Shown piece by piece: positions 53,716-61,701 of a stretch of 64,000 bases of DNA. The stretch's first letter is position 1. Each line of letters begins with the position of its first letter. Both the position numbers and the translations under genes were made by a program. The notes under the pieces are model-generated. The model saw only the letters and a list, made by a program, of their open reading frames with translations. It was not told the origin of the DNA and did not search any database. This DNA is from Shewanella sediminis HAW-EB3 (GTDB taxonomy: Bacteria > Pseudomonadota > Gammaproteobacteria > Enterobacterales > Shewanellaceae): the NCBI RefSeq assembly GCF_000018025.1, contig NC_009831.1, positions 2,294,001 to 2,358,000 on the forward strand. Reading direction: 5' to 3'.

Positions 53716-54294
53716 ATGAACAAAAAAAATCTTTATAATAGAATATGGGCTAAATCTAATAACAGCTGGCTATTAGGTATTCCATTAGGTGGGTTTATCT
53801 TCCTTGCAATAGGCGTATTTATTCTTATTGCGATGCAGCAAGTTATTAGTTATACCAGTACTACAGAGTTTTGCCAATCGTGTCACATAGGTTCAGATAC
53901 GGTTGTTGAAGAATATCAACAATCAATTCATTTTATGAATCGAACAGGCATTAGAGCTGAGTGTGTCGATTGTCATGTACCTGACTCACTTCTACCAAAG
54001 CTTATTGCAAAAGTCAGTACAGGAACAACACATATTTGGTCTAAAATAACTAAAGATATTAATTTAGACAACTTCGAATCAGAGCATAGAGAAAGAATGG
54101 CAAATAATGCGAAAGAAACCATTAGGTCTTTAAACAGCTCTACCTGTATGAGCTGCCATGATTTTGATAATATGGATACAGACAAGCAAGGAAGAACAGC
54201 AAAACGTAAACATTCGACTAAACGAAGAAAGGATAAAACTTGTATTGATTGCCACTCAGGAATAGCACATAAGCTACCCGAAATTGTTTTTTAA
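53716..54294 (+). CDS. NapC/NirT-family tetrahaem cytochrome c
   Basis: 192 residues from the ATG at 53716. One membrane anchor (about 18-42; LLGIPLGGFIFLAIGVFILIAM) is followed by four CXXCH sites: CQSCH, CVDCH, CMSCH and CIDCH. It oxidises membrane quinol and passes electrons to a periplasmic partner, here probably the dihaem protein just upstream. It is clearly related to NapC at 10822 but diverged, with a longer Lys/Arg-rich loop before the last haem. The lack of a reductase gene suggests it feeds a reductase encoded elsewhere, or that the locus is truncated by the IS activity around it. Confidence 0.9.
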   Translation: MNKKNLYNRIWAKSNNSWLLGIPLGGFIFLAIGVFILIAMQQVISYTSTTEFCQSCHIGSDTVVEEYQQSIHFMNRTGIRAECVDCHVPDSLLPKLIAKVSTGTTHIWSKITKDINLDNFESEHRERMANNAKETIRSLNSSTCMSCHDFDNMDTDKQGRTAKRKHSTKRRKDKTCIDCHSGIAHKLPEIVF

Positions 54295-54348
54295 AAATCA
54301 AATAAAACCTATCTAAACTCAGTTTACAATCAAAAATCCTATGCCATT

Positions 54349-54377
54349 AATGCTGTTCAGGCTTACTGAACAGCATT
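54349..54377 (+). terminator. Perfect hairpin after the cytochrome pair
   Basis: AATGCTGTTCAG, loop GCTTA, CTGAACAGCATT make a perfect 12-bp stem 55 bp after the stop. There is no T run, so it may be a terminator or a processing/stability element. Confidence 0.5.
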
Positions 54378-54709
54378 ACAGCTAAACCTCAGCAATAAGC
54401 GCCTAATCTAATAGTTCCTTCTTTACCTCTTTACTATGCTGATTATCAATAGTTTAATTGCGGAGGGTGAAAATTATTTGCCTACGAGATATAAATACCC
54501 ACGACCGTCTTTAGGCAAATTACTCACTCCAATAGATCCGTCATTTAGCGCCCTGCCATAATTATCCCGACGAAAAATCAAAGCCCAAAAATCAAAAAAT
54601 CAAAGCCAGCCATTAACAATCAACAACATATCTAGTTTTCTAGGAGATATTAATGCTCAGTGTTTTTCAAATCATAACCTGACTTATTTTCAGCATTTGT
54701 AGCTGTGCG
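54378..54709. other. Non-coding stretch
   Basis: About 330 AT-rich bases with short direct repeats (AAAATCAAAGCC twice, near 54577-54607) and no credible gene. It leads into the Y1-element mosaic. Confidence 0.4.
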
Positions 54710-54732
54710 AAATAATTATGGGTGGCCATGTT
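54710..54732. repeat. Isolated right end of the Y1 transposase element
   Basis: A 23-bp string containing AATAATTATGGGTGGCCATG is identical to the right end of the complete element at 56292-56314. No transposase gene precedes it, so it is a remnant of another copy. Confidence 0.75.
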
Positions 54733-54736
54733 GGTG

Positions 54737-54937
54737 ATAGGGACAGCCATGCCAAGCCGATGCCGCTGGAACCGGGCAAGCGCTATCGTGTAAAGCTGCA
54801 GCTTAACGATGTAGCCCAGATCTTTCCCAAGGGCCACCGGATCCGGATTGCTGTTTCCTCGTCTTATTTCCCATTAGCCTGGCCTTCTGCTGAGTCGACG
54901 CAGCTCAGGATCTACACAGGTTGTAGCCGCTTGATAT
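54737..54937 (+). pseudogene. Duplicated 200-bp fragment of the CocE/NonD hydrolase gene
   Basis: The stretch matches 49696-49897 inside the CocE gene at over 90% by eye. It keeps RYRVKLQLNDVAQIFPKG and the following IRIAVSSSYFPLAWPS in frame, but nothing upstream or downstream of the hydrolase. Differences such as SHAKPMPLEPG for SHSEPTPLEPD show some divergence. It lies exactly between an isolated right end and an isolated left end of the Y1 element, so it was probably carried here by that element. It is not a functional gene. Confidence 0.88.
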
Positions 54938-55034
54938 TATTAACAGGCCACCCAGAATTTTTGATGAATCTTCAACCAGTGACTAAGCTTTAATAATCGC
55001 AGTTGCATTGAGGTTGTTATGGCCAGACCAAGGC
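54938..55034 (+). repeat. Isolated left end of the Y1 element with the first codons of its transposase
   Basis: 97 bp beginning TATTAACAGGCCACCC are nearly identical (two mismatches in the first 95 bases) to the start of the complete element that follows immediately. The copy includes ATGGCCAGACCAAG, the first codons (MARPR) of the transposase, and then breaks off. It is the beginning of a second, truncated copy. Confidence 0.85.
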
Positions 55035-56314
55035 TATTAACAGGCCACCCATAATTTTTGATGAATCTTCAACCAGTGACTAAGCTTTAATAATCGAAGT
55101 TGCATTGAGGTTGTTATGGCCAGACCAAGAAGTACGTTAGTTAGCGTGGAAGACACTCCTTTCTACCACTGTATATCCAGATGTGTGCGTAAAGCCTGGC
55201 TGACGGGAGTCGACAAGTATACGGGTCAGTCATATGAACATCGTCGTGATTGGGTTGAAACAAGACTGCTTGAGTTAGCCGATACCTTTGCTGTAGACAT
55301 TAGTGCTTTTGCGGTGATGTCTAATCATTTGCACTTGGTTTTGAGGGTGGATATCTATGAAGCAAATACTTGGACTGATAGAGAAGTGGTGGAGCATTGG
55401 CATAGGTTATTTCAAGGTACAGATATCACTCAGAAGTTTGCTAAAGGTCAAGTGGTTGAAAAATTTGAAGTTAACAGTCTAAAGCATTCAATTGCTCAAT
55501 ATCGAAGTCGATTAAGTGATATCAGTTGGTTTATGCGAGCACTTAACGAACCTATTGCTCGCATGGCTAATAAAGAAGACAAATGCACAGGTCGTTTCTG
55601 GGAAGGGCGCTTTAAAAGCCAGGCACTATTGGATGAAGCTGCCGTTTTGGCCTGTATGGCTTATGTCGACCTTAACCCAATTCGTGCCAAGACGGCTGAT
55701 ACTCCAGAGTTATCAGATCATACAAGTATTCAGCTTAGGATTAAATCCGCTTTAAATGGTGAGCAGCCCGATGCTTTACTCCCATTTGTAGGAAATGAAC
55801 AAAAGGATATGCCCAAAGGGTTAATGTTCAGCGCCAAAGATTACCTGCAATTGGTAGATGATACTGGCAGGAGCATTAGAGATGACAAGCGAGGTGCTAT
55901 AAGCAGCACATCTATGCGGTTACTCCAAAGACTTAATATTCCACAAGAAAACTGGATAAAACTCACGACCGATTTCAGTCGATTATTTAAAGGTCCAGTG
56001 GGAACCTTAGAAGAACTTGATGCTTATTGCGAACACTTAGAACGTAAGCGAAGGCAAGGGGCTGCAAATTGCCATCAATGGCTAGATAGCGCTTAATCAA
56101 ACCAGCTTAATTACTGAAACCCATGATTTAGATAATAAAGCCCCGAACTCATGTTCGGCATTTGTGCTGCCTGTTTACCGGTCAAATAGCTGATACTTCA
56201 GTCACTGGTATGTAATTACGTTTAACGTTTTTTTTGTGGGAAATTTATTTGAGGTAAGTGAACCTACTTATTTGGTTAACTCTAGAAAGTAAAATAATTA
56301 TGGGTGGCCATGTT
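55035..56314 (+). mobile_element. Y1 (HUH) transposase element
   Basis: The left end TTAACAGGCCACCCATAATT (from about 55037) is the inverted complement of the right end AATTATGGGTGGCCATGTT (to 56314), apart from one inserted base. Between them is one intact transposase gene. IS200/IS605- and REP-associated Y1 enzymes usually move single-stranded DNA with hairpin ends, not long inverted repeats, so the palindromic GGCCACC core may act as a hairpin. Remnants of both ends of other copies adjoin on the left. Confidence 0.75.
55116..56096 (+). CDS. Y1/REP-associated tyrosine transposase
   Basis: 326 residues. The N-terminal Y1_Tnp domain has PFYHCISRCVRKAWL, the HUH-type block AVMSNHLHLVLRVD (His-x-His about 75-77), and a candidate catalytic Tyr in the helix with SIAQYRSRLSDISWFMRALNEPIARM. 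FWEGRFKSQALLDEAAVLACMAYVDLNPIRA is also diagnostic of this long branch, which is common in marine gammaproteobacteria. It nicks and joins single-stranded DNA through a 5'-phosphotyrosine link. The frame is intact. The start ATG at 55116 is duplicated in the truncated copy just upstream. Confidence 0.9.
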   Translation: MARPRSTLVSVEDTPFYHCISRCVRKAWLTGVDKYTGQSYEHRRDWVETRLLELADTFAVDISAFAVMSNHLHLVLRVDIYEANTWTDREVVEHWHRLFQGTDITQKFAKGQVVEKFEVNSLKHSIAQYRSRLSDISWFMRALNEPIARMANKEDKCTGRFWEGRFKSQALLDEAAVLACMAYVDLNPIRAKTADTPELSDHTSIQLRIKSALNGEQPDALLPFVGNEQKDMPKGLMFSAKDYLQLVDDTGRSIRDDKRGAISSTSMRLLQRLNIPQENWIKLTTDFSRLFKGPVGTLEELDAYCEHLERKRRQGAANCHQWLDSA

Positions 56315-56993
56315 ATTCTTTTGAAATATCAGTTAGTTTTGCACCTGAAATCAGACGATTTGAAAGCCTACTCTGCTGTGTGAAGTAATCAAAACTAACG
56401 GCCCTCTTGTTAAGCTCTAAAGGTGAAATCATTATATGTTTCTGAGGTAGTGACTTTGGTTTATTCTTTTTAACCAATTCCAATAAGTCAATTTTTGGAT
56501 TTGAGTGTATTAATGAGTGAAATTTATCAAGGGTAGAAAATCTATCTAATGTTTTCTTGTTGTCACTAACAACAGTGCATTCAATAATGGTGTTAGGAAA
56601 TAGTTGCTCTAGGAAATTTAATTTGCGTAAACAATCTTTTTCATGGTTCTTTCGTACACGTGTCCAAGTGGACAAAAAACACTCGTAGAACATTATTTTA
56701 TCTTTGGAACTAATAATCGCATCAAATTCAAACAACGATATGCCATTACTACTATAGATAAGACTGCCATCTTTTTCGAACTGAAAACCTATGCATTTAT
56801 TTATAGGCTTAGAATAAGGTGGCTTTGCAATAAGTTTGTAATCCTCAAACTGCCCTTTTTCCATATTAGTAATGAGCCATTCATAGAATGATGCCTCATA
56901 AACCTGACCTCTTATATTTCCAACTGAGTGGGTGCATTCAGGATTCTTCAGAAAGCTCTTTCCATGAGAATAGACATATGAATTAAGGGACAT
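56313..56993 (-). CDS. Hypothetical protein with a nuclease-like core; stop codon formed by the Y1 element
   Basis: 226 residues. The sequence VYEASFYEWL (Glu 33) and ISLFEFDAIISSKDKIMFYECF (Asp 91, Glu 104) follows the spacing of PD-(D/E)XK nuclease-type folds such as those of Card1-like proteins (FDV..., then ECK), but Lys is replaced (ECF). So it may be inactive or of another fold. No family is certain. Its stop TAA uses two bases of the right end of the Y1 element (56313-56314), so the C-terminus may be cut or changed. Lying next to SIR2-HerA on the same strand, with about 150 bp between, it could be an accessory defence gene. Confidence 0.55.
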   Translation of the reverse strand: MSLNSYVYSHGKSFLKNPECTHSVGNIRGQVYEASFYEWLITNMEKGQFEDYKLIAKPPYSKPINKCIGFQFEKDGSLIYSSNGISLFEFDAIISSKDKIMFYECFLSTWTRVRKNHEKDCLRKLNFLEQLFPNTIIECTVVSDNKKTLDRFSTLDKFHSLIHSNPKIDLLELVKKNKPKSLPQKHIMISPLELNKRAVSFDYFTQQSRLSNRLISGAKLTDISKE

Positions 56994-57144
56994 GCATGAT
57001 TCCTTCTACGGCATAATGCCCAAAGCATGCGCGACTTTTGCGTCGCATGCCTTTGCTTGTTAATCGTTGATCTCCAGCAAAGCCAGAAACCTTTTAAAAT
57101 TTGGAGATACCTAATAACAATGGGTGTCTTGGTTATCTTTATAC

Positions 57145-58920
57145 CTATCTTAACCTCGATTGTCGTCGCAATGATTCAACCGCAAAAATTATAGAGTCTC
57201 CTTTAGATTCCTTGCTAGACCAATCACGCCAAAAGTCTTTAGTAGCACTTGCTGGTTCAAGGTTAGGCTTATTTAACTTTATACGAGACGGCAGCAATAC
57301 TGCGTCACCTAATACTACTGCCTCACCAGTATCCAGGATGGGTAAAACAGATGTCAGAGAGCTTAATGAATCAGGCATCATTTTATGTACGACTTGTTGA
57401 TCTTGGGGGTTGCTTAGCCTTAATGCGATAAGGTTGTTACATTGGCTCAAAATAGTTCGGCTGACATCTGAAGGTCGCTGACTAACAACTAGCAAAGACA
57501 CTCCGTACTTTCTGCCTTCTTTAGCTACTTTTTCAAAAGTATCTAAAGCAATTCTAGAGTCAGCATCACTAGCATCTTTTGTTGGTAAATATATATGCGC
57601 TTCATCGCATACAAAAGCAATAGGGGTTCGATCTTCTTCTGCTCTCCAAAACTGTACATTATACAAGAATCGAGTTAACACACCAATTACTATTGGTAAT
57701 ATGTCAGAAGGAACTTCTGAAAAATCTATAACTTTTATACCGAATGAGTCCGATTTTGTTTCCAGAAACTGGTTTGCATAAGTAGCTAGCCATTCGTACT
57801 CATTTGATCCATTTGGAGATTTAAATAAAAACGAGTTTCTCTTATCGTCTATTTTTGTTTCAAGTCGGCCAATAAATCTTGTTAGCTTCCCATTCCAATC
57901 CCCCTTTACAGGCTTTGCATTTGCTCCTGGCTTTGTACCATTATCATCAGTAGATAGTCGGTCTAAAAGGTGTCGAATTGAATATGGAATAGGTGAATCA
58001 ATCGTTAATCCATCAGTAAGTTCTGTGAGTTCATTCTCAACTAGGTATTGTTGTTTTAACTCTCTTACGTGGTGAGTAAATCGAGATGACTGATTAGGCG
58101 CGTTATTATCAGACCGATCTAATAGCAAAGCTAACATTTCATCTTTATTAAGCAACCAGTGTGGAACAAATACAGAGCTAGAATTTTTATTTTCAATATC
58201 AGCAGGCCCTGCAATTTTATAATATTCTGCTATTGGTTCCTTCCCATCTTCAACACATTCTCTAGTTAGAGTTTTATACTCACCATGAAGATCAAAAAGA
58301 ATAATATTTGTATGTTCTAATTTTGCGGCTTGCTCTAGAAGTGATGCTACTGTCCAGCTTTTCCCTGAACCAGTGCTACCAAGGAGAGCTGCGTGTCGTT
58401 GAAAAAGCTTGTCGCCATTTGCAACAGCTTTTGATTGGGTATTCCCATAGGTACCAAGTACTAATTGAATTTCCTCTGGAGTATCGCTAGCAACAACTGA
58501 CATCAAGTTTTCAAGACTGTCTTCTTTTATTAAAAAAACTTTTTTATCAACTCTTGGAAAGTACTTTGCTCCACGCTTAAAAATTTGACGATTGTCTCCA
58601 AGAACCTCCCAATAAGTACCAATGAGTGCAACTTGAACAACGTCATGATCAACGACAACATCAAAGTCTTCCTCTTCACTTTCTTCATCCTCTGGTTCTA
58701 TTAATATAGGGCTACCGATACTTCGTTTTACTTTCTCAATGATGCCAACCAAAAACTCTTGAGGTGTAGCTCCTTGAATAGCAACTAAATCTGAAACTGT
58801 AAGTGTTTGAATAACTTCTGGTGATTCAGCTAATATGAGAGCTCGATTTGTATCGACACTAGCCACTCTGCCTATATAACAGTCATCTTCCGTTGATACT
58901 ACATACTCTTGTGTTGTCAT
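57145..58920 (-). CDS. herA: HerA-type DNA translocase of a SIR2-HerA defence pair
   Basis: 591 residues. An N-terminal HAS-barrel-like region (CYIGRVASVDTNRALILAES) precedes a FtsK/HerA ATPase with Walker A GSTGSGKS at 181-188, DLHGEYKTL, and Walker B VCDEAH at 437-442, then the sensor SLLVVSQRPSDV. HerA proteins form hexamers that pump DNA, usually with NurA, but here the partner gene is a SIR2-type protein overlapping at the start (ATGA, 58917-58920). This SIR2 + HerA pairing is a known anti-phage system (called SIR2-HerA or Nezha). The complex forms when the two co-assemble; activity leads to NAD loss and/or DNA cleavage. Confidence 0.93.
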   Translation of the reverse strand: MTTQEYVVSTEDDCYIGRVASVDTNRALILAESPEVIQTLTVSDLVAIQGATPQEFLVGIIEKVKRSIGSPILIEPEDEESEEEDFDVVVDHDVVQVALIGTYWEVLGDNRQIFKRGAKYFPRVDKKVFLIKEDSLENLMSVVASDTPEEIQLVLGTYGNTQSKAVANGDKLFQRHAALLGSTGSGKSWTVASLLEQAAKLEHTNIILFDLHGEYKTLTRECVEDGKEPIAEYYKIAGPADIENKNSSSVFVPHWLLNKDEMLALLLDRSDNNAPNQSSRFTHHVRELKQQYLVENELTELTDGLTIDSPIPYSIRHLLDRLSTDDNGTKPGANAKPVKGDWNGKLTRFIGRLETKIDDKRNSFLFKSPNGSNEYEWLATYANQFLETKSDSFGIKVIDFSEVPSDILPIVIGVLTRFLYNVQFWRAEEDRTPIAFVCDEAHIYLPTKDASDADSRIALDTFEKVAKEGRKYGVSLLVVSQRPSDVSRTILSQCNNLIALRLSNPQDQQVVHKMMPDSLSSLTSVLPILDTGEAVVLGDAVLLPSRIKLNKPNLEPASATKDFWRDWSSKESKGDSIIFAVESLRRQSRLR

Positions 58921-59957
58921 CTTAAAACTCCATTTATAAATTCATTTAGTGACCACCAATTGCCATCGTGAAGAGTTTCAACCCCACCGATTCTGATTTT
59001 GGTCTCGTTATCGTTTCTACCAACTGAAACCAAGGTAACGTTATTTAGACTGTCACAGATTCTTATTGCTTTAGGTGTTAGCACCTTGGTAATAACTAAA
59101 GCAGGAACGCCTTCACGAAGCTTATTTAACAAATGAACCTCAAGTTGCTCATCATTAAATCCGTATCCAATAATCAATATCGACTTGGTTTCTTGAATAT
59201 ATCTATTTGCTAATTCTCGGTGATAGTCAAATGGGTGTTGGTAGCCTTCTCTAAACTTGCTTGTACCCGGAGTAATAATTAATCTTCGCGCACTACTTTC
59301 GTAAGGCAACCTTATAATATTCCCATTGATTTCATACCAATCTAGGCTTCCATGAGGTTTAAATATTTTTGCATGCTTTTTTACTGAAACTCTAACCCCA
59401 GAACCACCTCTTAAATTTCTTTTTCTTTCGATAACTGAAATTTTGTCTTTTTCGCCGTTAGGGTCATGTGTACCACAGTAATAACCATTGAAACCAGTAA
59501 TTATATCGAGGCCAACTGATTCACAGGCTAACTCTATGAGGCGATCATAATTTGGCGTAACAATAATTAGTTCATTTTGATTGTGTAATAGGTGATTTAA
59601 CAAAAGAGAAAACGATAATTGTTTTTCTTGTAGAACAACAGCTTCAATTATTGATTTCTCATCTTTACCTATAAGTCTGGTCGTCTCCGAAACAATAAAA
59701 GGAACCAAATCACTACCTTGTTTTAATGATGCCATAGCATCTTCAAAACCAACATCCTGATCAATTAGCTCTTCTACCTGTTTCCATTCTGCTAACAATT
59801 TCCCTTCAACGAGTTTTGGAATTACTTTTTTTAAATGTTGAGAAAGGTGCCACATACCGGATATACCCTCGCCCAAAGATAATCCAGAGCCAACAAGCAC
59901 TAGCGGGCTTTGTACAAAAAACTCTTGTAGATGCTTTTTTACTGAGTCAACGTCCAA
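58917..59957 (-). CDS. SIR2-family NADase-like effector of a SIR2-HerA defence pair
   Basis: 346 residues. The Rossmann-type start LVLVGSGLSLGEGISGM (Gly 23-Gly 25) is followed by TPNYDRLIEL (Asn 136, Asp 138) and KPHGSLDWYE (His 202), the catalytic Asn and His pattern of defence SIR2 proteins, and by LIIGYGFNDEQLEVHL. No metal-binding Cys pairs of deacetylase sirtuins are seen, so an NAD-cleaving rather than deacetylase function is likely. It overlaps the herA gene by four bases and shares its transcript. The operon lies in an AT-rich region beside mobile elements, as defence islands do. Confidence 0.92.
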   Translation of the reverse strand: MDVDSVKKHLQEFFVQSPLVLVGSGLSLGEGISGMWHLSQHLKKVIPKLVEGKLLAEWKQVEELIDQDVGFEDAMASLKQGSDLVPFIVSETTRLIGKDEKSIIEAVVLQEKQLSFSLLLNHLLHNQNELIIVTPNYDRLIELACESVGLDIITGFNGYYCGTHDPNGEKDKISVIERKRNLRGGSGVRVSVKKHAKIFKPHGSLDWYEINGNIIRLPYESSARRLIITPGTSKFREGYQHPFDYHRELANRYIQETKSILIIGYGFNDEQLEVHLLNKLREGVPALVITKVLTPKAIRICDSLNNVTLVSVGRNDNETKIRIGGVETLHDGNWWSLNEFINGVLR

Positions 59958-60340
59958 AATGTCCTCTCAACTAAGAAATTGGTATAACGATCGTGGTTCA
60001 CGAGCAGAAGGTCTCGTGTAACGGGTTGTTCTTACTCTATACTATTTAATGTCGGAGAGAGGAGGTTATCGCTACTCAATCCGTGAGCCTATATTCCATG
60101 CCCTTGGGGCTTATTTGAAGCGCCCTGCGGCGTGAGGGAAGCATCGATTTCTACTTTAAGTACCCTTTACGTTATAGGCACTTAAGCATTTAGTTACCTG
60201 AATCTACTCCTTTTTTTCTTTGGGCTCAATGGCTAAGCCTGCACATTTGTGAATTATTTGGCTAAATAACCAACCAGATCAAATATGGGAGAAAAAGTTA
60301 TGAAAGCCTAATCGGAGAGGGGGACCATCTTGTAAATAAC
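59958..60340. other. Promoter region of the defence pair and non-coding stretch
   Basis: About 380 bases. The first 100 must hold the promoter of the SIR2 gene (minus). The rest contains no credible gene and leads into a block of repeats. Confidence 0.4.
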
Positions 60341-60475
60341 CAAGTGCAGATGCGGCTGCGAGCTTCCAAAACATGGATGTTTTGGCAGAGCCCACATGGA
60401 GGTGTTCACTGCGACTCGCAGAAGTATATGCACATCCCTTCGCTGGATGCGATAGATAACCATGAAGGTTGAGAT
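60341..60475 (+). repeat. Dispersed repeat R2, copy 1
   Basis: 135 bp beginning CAAGTGCAGATGCGGCTGCG. It contains CCAAAACAT, GG, ATGTTTTGG, a perfect 9-bp inverted repeat, and ends near GATAACCATGAAGG. It recurs at 60750-60885. Open frames running through it on the minus strand are repeat artefacts. Confidence 0.82.
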
Positions 60476-60749
60476 TAACAATACCTGTCATTACTAATCC
60501 TTCAAGCTGGCTCCTACTTTTTACCAACAAGAAAAGTTCAGGATGACGGCTGAAGGGATTAAATAGGCGATTTATAATCCCAACCCAGCCGAAAGCTAAA
60601 TCAGAGCTGGATCCTACTTTTTACCAACAAAAGTAGTTCAGGATGACAGCAGAAGGATTTAATCAAGTTCAGGATGACGGCTAAATATGAATGAAAGCCA
60701 CCATAATTAGAAGTTAGCGATAAAGCCAAATCGAAGAGAGAAAATACAA
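60476..60749. repeat. Spacer with smaller repeats R3
   Basis: GCTGG(C/A)TCCTACTTTTTACC occurs at about 60507 and 60606, GTTCAGGATGACGGCT at about 60536 and 60667 and, with one change, at about 60632. CCAACCCAGCCGAAAGCTAA occurs here and again near 60906. The whole 60300-60930 interval is thus built from shuffled repeat blocks. Confidence 0.72.
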
Positions 60750-60885
60750 CAAGTGCAGATGCGGCTGCGAGCTTCCAAAACATGGATGTTTTGGCAGAGC
60801 CCACATGGAGGTGTTCACGGCGACTCGTAGAAGTAGCTGCACATCCCCCGCCGGGCAGGCGATAGATAACAATGAAGGTAAGACC
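60750..60885 (+). repeat. Dispersed repeat R2, copy 2
   Basis: Second copy of the repeat at 60341-60475 in the same orientation, over 90% alike by eye in the first 95 bases, with the same CCAAAACAT/ATGTTTTGG stem. Differences cluster at the 3' end. Confidence 0.82.
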
Positions 60886-60965
60886 TTCAAACACACTAAC
60901 CAATACCAACCCAGCCGAAAGCTAAATCAGAAAATGTAACCAGCCTTCATTCGAAGGCCGCAGAC

Positions 60966-61607
60966 TTAATGACTGATCTTATGCTCCACCGCCCATACCG
61001 CCGCCTCGACCCGGCTCTTTAAGCCCAGCTTTTTAAGCAGGTTCTTCACGTGAACCTTGACCGTCGTCTCGGCGATGCCGAGCTTGTTGGCGATATCTTT
61101 ATTGCTCTTGCCTGCGGCGATAAGCTTGAGGTTTTGCAGCTCACGTTGGGTGAGGCTTTCAAGTGGTGAGACTTTCTTACTGTTGGGTCTCAACGATCTT
61201 GCCATGATCTGGGTTAGCGGGTTGCTGATCACAAACTCCCCCTGGATGGCGAGATTGATTTTCTCGATAAGCTCTTCTGGCTCCGAGTCTTTCAGGAGGT
61301 AACCATCGGTATTGAACTTGATGGCCTGCAACACATCACTTTCACTGTCTGATACGGTGAAGATGACGATTTTACTCTGCACTTCGGCGCGTTTAAGGGC
61401 GATTAGGGTGTCTATGCCGCTTAAGCCCTTCATGTTGAGATCGAGTAAAATCAGATCCGGTGAATGCTTTATGGCAAGGCTTATCGCCTCATCCCCCGAG
61501 CCTGCCTGTGCGACAACGTCCAGGTTATCTTCTAAGGAGATAAGTTGAGCCAAACCTTGGCGCAGAGTGGGGTGGTCATCAACCAGTAATATTTGTGCTG
61601 TAGTCAT
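60966..61607 (-). CDS. narL: Nitrate/nitrite response regulator NarL
   Basis: 213 residues. The receiver domain keeps the acidic pair in LLVDDHP, the phosphoryl Asp 56 in DLILLDLNM, and Lys 106 in YLLKD. The C-terminal LuxR-type helix-turn-helix is LTQRELQNLKLIAAGKSNKDIANKLGIAETTVKVHVKNLLKKLG. It is the NarL/NarP family, which binds TACYYMT heptamers to control respiratory operons. The sensor gene lies just upstream (gap 95 bp), and a narK gene is divergent, the E. coli narXL-narK arrangement, so narL is preferred to narP. No terminator is visible before the repeats. Confidence 0.88.
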   Translation of the reverse strand: MTTAQILLVDDHPTLRQGLAQLISLEDNLDVVAQAGSGDEAISLAIKHSPDLILLDLNMKGLSGIDTLIALKRAEVQSKIVIFTVSDSESDVLQAIKFNTDGYLLKDSEPEELIEKINLAIQGEFVISNPLTQIMARSLRPNSKKVSPLESLTQRELQNLKLIAAGKSNKDIANKLGIAETTVKVHVKNLLKKLGLKSRVEAAVWAVEHKISH

Positions 61608-61701
61608 GTTTCATCTTCTTTATTTTATTAACAGGCTCTTAGAAGGCGATAGATCCAAGTAAAGCTTCAATGTCTCCGACAAAGTCGGGCTCATGTATAA
61701 A

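Noticed and set aside
54718..54993. 91-codon frame read as a small hydrolase-like protein
   Set aside because: It is a fusion of the CocE fragment with the flanking element end; only the middle is homologous to a protein.
60279..60909. Minus-strand frames of 83 and 102 codons sharing the string HLHVGSAKTSMFWKLAAASAL
   Set aside because: The shared segment comes from the 135-bp DNA repeat, which is non-coding in appearance; the frames have no common start and no ribosome site.
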